Shown: positions 1-5,206 of the stretch, one piece after another | How the letters are laid out: each line of letters begins with the position of its first letter | Position numbering within the stretch: position 1 is the first letter of the stretch | Source of the DNA: Methanobacteriota archaeon | Lineage (GTDB): Archaea > Thermoplasmatota > Poseidoniia > Poseidoniales > Thalassarchaeaceae | Length of the DNA stretch: 5,416 nucleotides | Reading direction: 5' to 3' | NCBI GenBank assembly: GCA_002701965.1 | Contig: NZXM01000068.1 | Coordinates: 6,257-11,672, forward strand | Program-made: the position numbers and the translations under genes | Notes under the pieces: model-generated | Seen by the model: only the letters and a program-made list of their open reading frames with translations | What the model was told of the DNA's origin: nothing | Databases searched by the model: none

Positions 1-398
1 ATGGCAATCCAAGTGGCGTAGAGTTCAACACCTGCATCCGGAATGCCGTCCGAGCTGATTCGATCCAATACTTCAGAGAATCCGACCAGTGCTGATGCAC
101 CACCGCCAAATCCATTGAACAAAGCGACCAATTCAGGCATACCTGTCATTTCGACACGAATGGCGAGCCAAGCACCGATGACTGTACCAATGATGAGACC
201 GCCCGCAATCAGTTCAATCCCGATTAGACCATCAGAGTACAGTTTAGCCATGGTAACCAAGACGGCGAGGAGCATTCCATATGCGCCTAGGCGGTTACCC
301 TGAGGTGCAGTTCGTGGACTTGAAAGTCGCTTGATGCCGAGGATGAAGAGTGCGGCAGACACCAGGTAACCAATGTCCCATACTACCGGATCAACCAT
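1..398 (-). CDS. pntB: NAD(P) transhydrogenase beta subunit (membrane plus NADP-binding), N-terminal part only
   Basis: Partial gene: 132 codons are visible before the left edge, and the 3' end lies outside. The family has about 460 residues, so roughly the first 28% is present. PntB carries most of the transmembrane proton channel (domain II) and the NADP(H)-binding domain III. The visible part is all membrane: helices at about 8-22, 38-53, 58-80 and 88-110. It matches PntB landmarks: residues 26-41 follow the E. coli pattern LS....RQGN..G..GM, and VEMTGMPELVALFNGFGG (82-99) is the conserved segment around the proton-channel position. At the site of E. coli His91 this protein has Asn95. The start ATG (396-398) is fixed by a strong ribosome binding site 5 bases upstream and lies 1 base after the pntAB stop. 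It is the last visible gene of the pntAA-pntAB-pntB operon. Identification is firm; the missing C-terminal NADP domain cannot be judged. Confidence 0.95.
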   Translation of the reverse strand, partial: MVDPVVWDIGYLVSAALFILGIKRLSSPRTAPQGNRLGAYGMLLAVLVTMAKLYSDGLIGIELIAGGLIIGTVIGAWLAIRVEMTGMPELVALFNGFGGGASALVGFSEVLDRISSDGIPDAGVELYATWIA

Positions 399-399
399 T

Positions 400-729
400 T
401 CAGTCACCTCCCTTCTTTTTCTTCTTTCCAGCAATCATTTCCAACATTCGATTGGTGACCATGAAGCCACCAACCACGTTGATGGTCGCCATCACGAGTG
501 CAGCGAAGGCAAGCCATTGAGCCACGCTAGTACCATCCACTGTGGTGTATTCGTTGTTGTTCAGGAGAATGAGTGCGCCGACAATGGTGATCCCAGAAAT
601 CGCGTTGGCACCTGACATCAATGGAGTGTGTAGGGTTGGCGGCACCTTGCTAATCAACTCAAAGCCAAGGAAAATAGCCAAAACGAAAACTGTGATACTT
701 CCAATTAATGCTGCAAGGGTCAAACTCAT
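400..729 (-). CDS. pntAB: NAD(P) transhydrogenase alpha subunit part 2 (small membrane subunit)
   Basis: A 109-residue integral membrane subunit that supplies part of the proton-translocating domain II; it assembles with PntAA and PntB. Three helices are visible at about 5-26, 40-57 and 69-92, the number known for stand-alone alpha2 subunits such as the Thermus one. The family signature is clear: GFELISKVPPTLHTPLMSG (22-40), then NAISGITIVGA (42-52), and NVVGGFMVTNRMLEM near the end. The position that carries channel residue His42 in Thermus alpha2 is Ser45 here, as in the E. coli alpha chain. The C-terminus is a run of five lysines followed by Gly-Gly-Asp, probably on the cytoplasmic side. 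The start at 729 is chosen because it begins directly before helix 1, has GGAGGTG 5 bases upstream and overlaps the pntAA stop as ATGA. A longer reading to 783 adds 18 residues that only retranslate the end of pntAA in another frame. Confidence 0.95.
   Translation of the reverse strand: MSLTLAALIGSITVFVLAIFLGFELISKVPPTLHTPLMSGANAISGITIVGALILLNNNEYTTVDGTSVAQWLAFAALVMATINVVGGFMVTNRMLEMIAGKKKKKGGD
404..412 (-). promoter_or_regulatory. Ribosome binding site of pntB
   Basis: GGGAGGTGA on the minus strand, 5 bases before the pntB ATG. It matches the anti-Shine-Dalgarno sequence almost completely and lies inside the last codons of pntAB (Gly-Gly-Asp-stop). It continues a 23-base all-purine run (407-429) that encodes the lysine tail of PntAB. 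It decides the pntB start. Confidence 0.85.
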
Positions 730-1889
730 CCAACCACCTCCGACAAGCGCGTTTGCTTCGCATGGATTTCCCCACCCATGCAAACCAGCACACCTCCCAT
801 TCCGGATACGTAGAAATCACTACCTTCAGGTGCTCCAAACAAGATATCGTCTTCAGGATCGAGGACAATTTCTCCATCTTTCACAAGAGAGGATACAAAT
901 GTGGTCAAATTGTTCGAATACAACATACTCGCAGTTGAGGACAATTGGCCAGGTAGATTGGTAGTACCTACGATGGTGACACCATTGTCTGTTGTGATGA
1001 TTTCACCCGCTGAGGTCAACTCACAGTTACCACCCACATCAGCGTTCATGTCAACGACCACTGAACCAGGCTTGAAATTAGAGACTGCAGATGCAGGTAC
1101 GGTAATGGGTGCTGGTCGGCCGAAGATTCGCGCTGTTGTGACGATGACATCCGCATCCGCAGCAACTTCGCATACAGTATCGTTGACCTTCTGGATAAAT
1201 TCAGGCGTGAGGGGTTTAGCATAACCAGACTCATCCTCAAAGTCATCCATACCTTCGACTTCAATGAAGCGTCCACCTACGGATTGAATCTGTTCAGCGG
1301 TAGACTTCCTCACATCCGAAGCATAGACAATCGCCCCCAATCGCTTGGCTGTGGCGATGGCTTGCAAACCGGCCACACCACTGCCCATGATGACAAATTT
1401 AGCTGGGCGGACGGTCCCTGCAGATGTGGTCATCATAGGAATCCCCTTGGGTACTTGAGCCGCACCCATCAGTACGGCCTTGTAACCGGCCAAGTTGTCC
1501 TGACTCGAGTTCACATCCATCGCTTGAGCGCGTGAAAGTCGACGTGGAATCATGTCCATACTCATGAGTGTGACCTTGGCATCCATGGCTTGCTTCACCC
1601 GCTCTGGATGACGGAATGGATCAGACACACAAGCGACCATCTGGCCTTCTGAAAGTGCTGTGAAATCAGGTGCACCGATACAAATCAGAATCTCACATGC
1701 CATGGCATCATCACGAGTAACAATGGAGGCACCCTTTGCCTCATATTCAGCATCCAGGTGGTGAGCTGAAACCCCGGCTCCAGATTCAACATGGACCTCA
1801 AAACCCAATTTCATCAATTTGGGAACCGAATTCGGAACGATTGCCACTCGGGTTTCATCTCCATCTTCCACAAGAACGCCTAACTTCAT
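726..1889 (-). CDS. pntAA: NAD(P) transhydrogenase alpha subunit part 1 (soluble NAD(H)-binding domain I)
   Basis: 387 residues; the peripheral cytoplasmic domain that binds NAD(H) and passes hydride to NADP on PntB. It belongs to the alanine dehydrogenase/PNT family. The N-terminal lobe has ETRVAIVPNSV (12-22) and VESGAG (34-39). The RQD loop reads SRAQAMDVNSSQDNLAGY (119-136), giving Arg120, Gln122, Asp125 and Ser129. The nucleotide-binding fold carries GSGVAGLQA (169-177) with Asp192 at the end of the next strand, where the adenosine ribose is held. The mobile loop is TTARIFGRPAP (251-261), and GGNCELTSAGE (286-296) is also typical. Oddities: one extra residue before the RQD loop (IPRRLSRAQ against PRISRAQ), MNADVGGN where many relatives have LAA..GGN, and a longer glycine-rich segment near 350-372. 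It contains no membrane helices, so the alpha chain is split as in Thermus and Rhodospirillum. The start has AGGTGA 6 bases upstream. First gene of the operon. Confidence 0.95.
   Translation of the reverse strand: MKLGVLVEDGDETRVAIVPNSVPKLMKLGFEVHVESGAGVSAHHLDAEYEAKGASIVTRDDAMACEILICIGAPDFTALSEGQMVACVSDPFRHPERVKQAMDAKVTLMSMDMIPRRLSRAQAMDVNSSQDNLAGYKAVLMGAAQVPKGIPMMTTSAGTVRPAKFVIMGSGVAGLQAIATAKRLGAIVYASDVRKSTAEQIQSVGGRFIEVEGMDDFEDESGYAKPLTPEFIQKVNDTVCEVAADADVIVTTARIFGRPAPITVPASAVSNFKPGSVVVDMNADVGGNCELTSAGEIITTDNGVTIVGTTNLPGQLSSTASMLYSNNLTTFVSSLVKDGEIVLDPEDDILFGAPEGSDFYVSGMGGVLVCMGGEIHAKQTRLSEVVG
735..741 (-). promoter_or_regulatory. Ribosome binding site of pntAB
   Basis: GGAGGTG on the minus strand, 5 bases before the pntAB ATG (727-729), inside the last codons of pntAA. 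With the ATGA overlap it points to coupled translation of the two subunits and rules out the longer upstream start. Confidence 0.8.
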
Positions 1890-1895
1890 GCTGGT

Positions 1896-1901
1896 TCACC
1901 T
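1896..1901 (-). promoter_or_regulatory. Ribosome binding site of pntAA
   Basis: AGGTGA on the minus strand, 6 bases before the pntAA ATG (1887-1889). It shows that this operon is translated from a leadered mRNA. Confidence 0.7.
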
Positions 1902-1912
1902 ATGTGATTCAC

Positions 1913-1929
1913 CAACCCCAAAGGGGTTG
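1913..1929 (-). promoter_or_regulatory. Perfect 7-bp inverted repeat in the pntAA leader (operator or mRNA hairpin)
   Basis: CAACCCC, a 3-base spacer and GGGGTTG form a perfect 7-base-pair inverted repeat ending 24 bases before the pntAA start, just upstream of the ribosome binding site. No T-tract follows on either strand, so it does not look like a classical terminator for the gene at 1996-2676. As RNA it would form a G/C-rich hairpin; as DNA it could be a regulator site. What is seen is the symmetry; the function is inferred. Confidence 0.45.
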
Positions 1930-1940
1930 TAGTGACATCG

Positions 1941-1953
1941 ACCGAGAATCGGT
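1941..1953 (-). repeat. Second short inverted repeat in the pnt leader
   Basis: ACCGA, spacer GAA, TCGGT: a perfect 5-base-pair inverted repeat, 11 bases away from the 7-bp one. A short repeat like this can arise by chance. It is listed because the 106-base gap at 1890-1995 holds both and no gene. No clear TATA box is seen; the most A/T-rich part on the minus strand is around 1950-1966. Confidence 0.3.
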
Positions 1954-1995
1954 TATTGAATCATACGGACGCGTTTGCAGGTTACGACTTACGAC

Positions 1996-2676
1996 TCAAA
2001 ACAAGATGATGGCACCTACACCGAACACTGCGACATCACAAATCGCATGGGCTATGTAAGGAATCCATACACTACGATATCGAACATAGAGCCAAGAAAA
2101 AATCGCCCCACCAATAAACAGAGCAATGCTGCAAATCAAATTGGCCCACCAGGGGAATCCAAACACGACCAAGGCCACGGTGTGATGAACAACAAATATC
2201 AGTGCTGATAGGATGATTGCAGGTGCACCCTGGCCCACCAATTCTTCCGATTTGATGACCAAAAACCAGCGGAATACATATTCTTCGAGTAGTGAATTAA
2301 CGAGTATCCAATACAGGGTCGCGAGCAAGTAAATTTGCGGGTCCATCAGTCCAACTGGCTCTAACGCATCGGACAGCAACTTCGCATCGATTGCATCACC
2401 AAGCAATAGCCAGGCGCCAACCATTACAACACTCATAGCAACACCCAAACCAATGCTCATCCAGTACCCCCCATTTTGAGGTTTGGACCAAGAAATTGTA
2501 CCCCCGTCGATTTTCAGGAACCACAGAATTGGAAAACATAGTAACCACAATTTCGTGATGACAAAGATGACCTGTGACGCTAAGCCGTCATTAAGGACAA
2601 ATGAACAAATGGTGGATAACGATGGAGCTGCTCCAACCAGAAGTAAGGCAATGATTGCGGCACGCCTCTTCTCCAT
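1996..2676 (-). CDS. CPBP-family intramembrane metalloprotease-like protein (Abi/CAAX protease-like)
   Basis: 226 residues with about seven membrane helices (roughly 6-27, 34-54, 74-93, 113-130, 152-173, 178-199, 204-225). The CPBP signatures are present in order: EEYVFR at 131-136 (the EExxxR motif, Glu131, Glu132, Arg136), FVVHH at 161-165 (FxxxH), and HAICD at 210-214. In the last one the usual HxxxN has Asp214 in place of Asn. In this family the two Glu and the two His residues form the presumed active site. Known members cleave CAAX-prenylated proteins in eukaryotes or serve in bacteriocin immunity and membrane regulation; the substrate here cannot be inferred. The ATG at 2676 is preferred because the N-terminus then reads MEKRR followed by helix 1. 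A reading from 2835 would add 53 residues lying over the mdh start region. No good Shine-Dalgarno precedes 2676, so it may be leaderless. It is transcribed towards the pnt operon but separated from it by 106 bases. Confidence 0.85.
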   Translation of the reverse strand: MEKRRAAIIALLLVGAAPSLSTICSFVLNDGLASQVIFVITKLWLLCFPILWFLKIDGGTISWSKPQNGGYWMSIGLGVAMSVVMVGAWLLLGDAIDAKLLSDALEPVGLMDPQIYLLATLYWILVNSLLEEYVFRWFLVIKSEELVGQGAPAIILSALIFVVHHTVALVVFGFPWWANLICSIALFIGGAIFSWLYVRYRSVWIPYIAHAICDVAVFGVGAIILF

Positions 2677-2678
2677 GC

Positions 2679-2691
2679 ATCCCACTGGGAT
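2679..2691. promoter_or_regulatory. Palindrome at the start of the CPBP gene
   Basis: ATCCCA, one base, TGGGAT: a perfect 6-bp inverted repeat starting 3 bases upstream of the CPBP start codon in the divergent CPBP/mdh gap. It could be an operator or chance symmetry. Symmetry is seen; function is inferred. Confidence 0.3.
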
Positions 2692-2721
2692 TTGGCTGTC
2701 TTGAAGGATTCCCCTGCACGG

Positions 2722-2757
2722 CAACCAATATGGACATGAATCTCTGCCCATTGTCCA
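2722..2757. promoter_or_regulatory. Candidate promoter region of the divergent mdh/CPBP gap
   Basis: The 94-base gap between the CPBP start and the mdh start. AACCAATATGGAC (2722-2734) is the only TATA-like A/T patch and lies about 40 bases before the mdh ATG, which would suit an archaeal promoter with a short leader. TGGACA (2731-2736) and TGTCCA (2752-2757) form an inverted repeat with a 15-base spacer. The TATA match is weak, so this is tentative. Confidence 0.25.
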
Positions 2758-2759
2758 AC

Positions 2760-2765
2760 GAGGAG
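2760..2765 (+). promoter_or_regulatory. Ribosome binding site of mdh (upstream start)
   Basis: GAGGAG ends 5 bases before the ATG at 2771 and supports that start. A second one, GGGTGAGG (2773-2780), lies 8 bases before the in-frame ATG at 2789, so the sequence alone does not settle which start is used. Confidence 0.6.
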
Positions 2766-2770
2766 TCATC

Positions 2771-3769
2771 ATGGGTGAGGATAATCGAATGAAAGATACA
2801 ATTCGCGTTGCAGTAACGGGTGCAGCAGGTAACATTGGATATGCATTGTTGTGGCGTATCGCAAGTGGGGATTGTTTCGGTGCAAATCAGCCAGTGACCC
2901 TACAGCTACTCGAAATTCCATCTGGGATGCAGAGATTGGAAGGCGTCATCATGGAATTGAAGGACTCTGCATTCCCTCTGGTGGACGGAATCGTCGGTAC
3001 AGATGACCCTGCGATTGCATTCAAAGACACAGATGCCATTTTTCTCGTGGGCTCGCGACCACGTTCCAAGGACATGGATCGGGCCGACCTCGTCGCAGCC
3101 AATGGGCCGATTTTTGTCGGACAAGGTCAAGCAATCGATGCTGCAGCCTCACCTAATGTCAAGGTCATTACTGTCGGTAACCCATGCAATACCAATGCAC
3201 TCATCGCGTGTGCAAACGCACCTAGTATTCCATCTCGACAATTTACTGCAATGACCCGTCTCGACCAAAATCGAGCCGTCGGACAGATGGCTGAGCGCGC
3301 AGGTATACCCGCCTCAAAAATACAAGATGTATTCATCTGGGGCAATCACTCAAACACGATGTATCCCGATCCAAGGTTTGCGACGGTCGATGGGCAAAAA
3401 GCAACTGATGTATTTGATCTAGGATGGTTACAAGGTGACTTCCTTGGAACGGTCGCAACTCGAGGCAAGGCGATTATCGAAGCACGTGGCGCTTCTTCAG
3501 CAGCTTCCGCAGCTTCCGCAGCTGTGGACCACATGCGTGATTGGTGGCAGGGCTCAAACGGACGCATCGTTTCCATGGCACTTCCTTCCGAAGGATGGTA
3601 CGGCGTTCCTGAGGGACTGGTTTTCAGTTTCCCATGCCGATGTGAGAATGGTGAAATTGAGGTTTTGGATAACCTCGCTGTCGACGCATTTGCACAGTCA
3701 AAGATTGATGAAAACATCGCAGCACTCATGGAAGAGCGAGCTGCAGTCAGCGAACTCTTAGGCGATTGA
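2771..3769 (+). CDS. mdh: Malate dehydrogenase, NAD-type
   Basis: 332 residues; interconverts malate and oxaloacetate with NAD(H) in the cytoplasmic TCA cycle. It belongs to the cytosolic-type MDH branch that includes the Thermus enzyme (327 residues). Nucleotide-binding loop GAAGNIG (17-23). LLEIP (46-50) has Glu48 where NAD-dependent enzymes of this branch hold the adenosine ribose; NADP-dependent ones differ here. The substrate loop is [14 protein letters not shown] (94-107) with Arg98 and Arg104. GNPCNTNAL is at 136-144. TRLDQNRA (162-169) gives Arg163 and catalytic Asp165, and [11 protein letters not shown] (190-200) gives catalytic His193. [15 protein letters not shown] (240-254) is also typical. 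The start is uncertain: ATG 2771 has GAGGAG 5 bases upstream, whereas ATG 2789 (residue 7) aligns exactly with the Thermus N-terminus and has its own GAGG. First gene of an operon with the Nudix and six-helix membrane genes; divergent from the CPBP gene. Confidence 0.95.
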   Translation: MGEDNRMKDTIRVAVTGAAGNIGYALLWRIASGDCFGANQPVTLQLLEIPSGMQRLEGVIMELKDSAFPLVDGIVGTDDPAIAFKDTDAIFLVGSRPRSKDMDRADLVAANGPIFVGQGQAIDAAASPNVKVITVGNPCNTNALIACANAPSIPSRQFTAMTRLDQNRAVGQMAERAGIPASKIQDVFIWGNHSNTMYPDPRFATVDGQKATDVFDLGWLQGDFLGTVATRGKAIIEARGASSAASAASAAVDHMRDWWQGSNGRIVSMALPSEGWYGVPEGLVFSFPCRCENGEIEVLDNLAVDAFAQSKIDENIAALMEERAAVSELLGD

Positions 3770-3777
3770 GGCATTCC

Positions 3778-4488
3778 ATGAATACACCAATTTATCTTGA
3801 ACACGACGGGAAGGTCCTACTCGTCGACCTCGATGGAAAAGGACCGCAAGATGCGGTGATGGGACGCGAGGGAAAAGTAACTCTCCGATTACCAACCGTG
3901 TATGAAGTCGAAACCATGGGAATCCGGTGGACTGAACGTCGTATCAACCGAATCCAATTTGATGGCGTGACCCACGAAGTCATCTACGCTTTACCAGAAA
4001 TCGAGTGGCCTGAACATTGGACATGGAAAGACAAGTTGGTTTCAGATGGTTGTGTCCATCCATTGGCGAGAGAATGTGTCTATCGAAGTATGCATCGGGT
4101 CGTTGCAAAGGTCATTCTCATTAATTCTCAAAATGAAATCGCTATGGCCAAAGTCAAGCGTGGTTTTTTCTCTGGCCACTGGACACTTCCTGGGGGTTTC
4201 GTAGACTATGCAGAACACCCTGTTGAGGGAGCAGTTCGAGAAGTGAAAGAGGAACTCGGGGTTTCAGTTGAGATTGATCAAAAAGACATCGTCCAAATCG
4301 CAGAGCGTATATTCACAAGTGAAGGAATCCAATTTCTATCATTCACCTACAAGTGCTACATCGAAGGAGAGGTACAATTCAATCCCAAGGCTGACGAGAT
4401 CGAGGAAGCTCGTTGGTTCTCAATGCAACAGGCTCTCGCAAATGCTGCCAGCTTATTCGATGTAGAAGCACTGAGGATGATGACATGA
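3778..4488 (+). CDS. Nudix hydrolase with an N-terminal domain of unknown function
   Basis: 236 residues. The C-terminal half (about 106-236) is a Nudix domain: it hydrolyses a nucleoside diphosphate linked to another group, using divalent metal. The Nudix box is perfect: G140, five residues, E146, seven residues, then REVKEELGV (154-162), with the metal-binding glutamates E155, E158 and E159. Just before it lies GHWTLPGGF (133-141). The N-terminal about 105 residues (beta-rich appearance, Trp-rich stretch WPEHWTW at 77-83, Cys92 and Cys100) match no domain I recognise. They lack the four-cysteine zinc ribbon of NudC-type NADH pyrophosphatases. The substrate is unknown. Sitting with malate dehydrogenase and opposite transhydrogenase makes a nicotinamide or ADP-ribose substrate thinkable, but this is inference only. 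Start 3778 is chosen because GAGG lies 6 bases upstream, overlapping the mdh stop; the gap to mdh is 8 bases. A TTG start at 3766 would overlap mdh and is less likely. Confidence 0.9.
   Translation: MNTPIYLEHDGKVLLVDLDGKGPQDAVMGREGKVTLRLPTVYEVETMGIRWTERRINRIQFDGVTHEVIYALPEIEWPEHWTWKDKLVSDGCVHPLARECVYRSMHRVVAKVILINSQNEIAMAKVKRGFFSGHWTLPGGFVDYAEHPVEGAVREVKEELGVSVEIDQKDIVQIAERIFTSEGIQFLSFTYKCYIEGEVQFNPKADEIEEARWFSMQQALANAASLFDVEALRMMT
4473..4476 (+). promoter_or_regulatory. Ribosome binding site of the six-helix membrane protein gene
   Basis: GAGG, 8 bases before the ATG at 4485, inside the end of the Nudix gene. The same GAGG-8-ATG spacing occurs at pntB and at the second mdh start. With the ATGA overlap it fixes the start at 4485 and not at 4413. 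Confidence 0.6.
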
Positions 4489-5201
4489 ATCCTCAAATCT
4501 TCAGCGATGAACATTTTCGCAAAGCGATAAAATCGACTGTTTGCTTAGTTGTATTCTGCTGTATTGTCAGTCAAATTATGATGCAATTGGCAGGAGGAGA
4601 ACGTGATGATCCTCTCGATCTAAGTGATCAGGTACCCCAAGAGATGCAAGACAATGGAGGAGTGGTTTTCGAAGATGGATATCCACCATTCGTATCTTCA
4701 GCTGGAGCACTCATGCCAGAGAAATTCGTGTTTAATCTTGGATTATTTTCGGGTGGAGTGATGATGATTTTTCTCACCTTTGAGATATACCATCGGACGA
4801 AATTTCAGAATACAACACGGAAAATTGCCAACGTCTCAACACTTGTGACTGGAATCATTGTTGGGTATTCGATGGTTCAGATTGTTGCATATCCATTTAC
4901 GACCGAGGTCATGTCACATATTTTCTGGGCAATGAACATCTTTTGGTTTGCTCAAATCTGGATGGGAGCCCTCGCGTATACACGTGGGACATTGGATAAT
5001 CAGTTCCGATGGAAAGGGTGGAAAATCAATACCATCCGGTGGACTCTTTTTTCGATCGCAGTCATTTCGTTCCAAGCGATGACTGCCTTGACAGTGATGG
5101 ATTTGATTGTCGAGTCTGCCATCTTTGAGTGGACGCTGATTTTCTCGGCCTTTGCAATGATGCTGACAATCATCCCGACGTTGGACTCAGTTGAGATTTA
5201 G
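4485..5201 (+). CDS. Six-helix membrane protein resembling the Frag1/DRAM/Sfk1 family
   Basis: 238 residues, six predicted membrane helices at about 16-35, 82-101, 117-137, 144-166, 184-205 and 212-231. Between helices 1 and 2 is a roughly 45-residue acidic loop ending in YPPFVSSAGALMPEKFVF (66-83). This resembles the Frag1/DRAM/Sfk1 hallmark: Pro-aromatic-[IV]-Ser-x-x-Gly-x3-Pro-Glu-x3-Phe just before helix 2. The order of other landmarks also fits: a basic loop, NVSTLVTG in helix 3, SHIFW at the start of helix 4, and a last helix opening with FEW (214-216). Eukaryotic members act in autophagy (DRAM), GPI-anchor remodelling (Frag1/PGAP2) and plasma membrane lipid homeostasis (Sfk1); what a prokaryotic one does is unknown. 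Start 4485 gives ATGA overlap with the Nudix stop and a GAGG 8 bases upstream. The reading from 4413 adds 24 residues that only shadow the Nudix gene. Family call is from memory of the motif; membrane topology is firm. Confidence 0.7.
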   Translation: MNPQIFSDEHFRKAIKSTVCLVVFCCIVSQIMMQLAGGERDDPLDLSDQVPQEMQDNGGVVFEDGYPPFVSSAGALMPEKFVFNLGLFSGGVMMIFLTFEIYHRTKFQNTTRKIANVSTLVTGIIVGYSMVQIVAYPFTTEVMSHIFWAMNIFWFAQIWMGALAYTRGTLDNQFRWKGWKINTIRWTLFSIAVISFQAMTALTVMDLIVESAIFEWTLIFSAFAMMLTIIPTLDSVEI

Positions 5202-5206
5202 CACCA

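Noticed and set aside
43..303. Plus-strand open frame of 86 codons
   Set aside because: It is antisense to pntB, whose protein matches the family over its whole visible length.
407..429. Homopyrimidine tract on the plus strand as a terminator or structural element
   Set aside because: It is explained by the lysine codons of pntAB and the pntB ribosome binding site on the other strand, and no stem precedes it.
542..964. Plus-strand open frame of 140 codons
   Set aside because: It runs antisense across the pntAB/pntAA junction and has no domain character.
1913..1929. Intrinsic terminator for the CPBP gene
   Set aside because: The stem is clear but no T-tract follows on either strand, and it lies right before the pntAA ribosome binding site.
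2677..2835. N-terminal extension of the CPBP protein to 2835
   Set aside because: It would cover the mdh promoter and start, and the added residues show no membrane helix or family similarity; the ATG at 2676 directly precedes helix 1.
3488..3530. Tandem repeat GCAGCTTCC in mdh
   Set aside because: It encodes the Ser-Ala-Ala motif that is conserved in this malate dehydrogenase branch, so coding constraint explains it.
3346..3804. Minus-strand open frame of 152 codons
   Set aside because: Antisense shadow of mdh; the mdh frame carries all catalytic motifs, and the product shows no recognisable domain.
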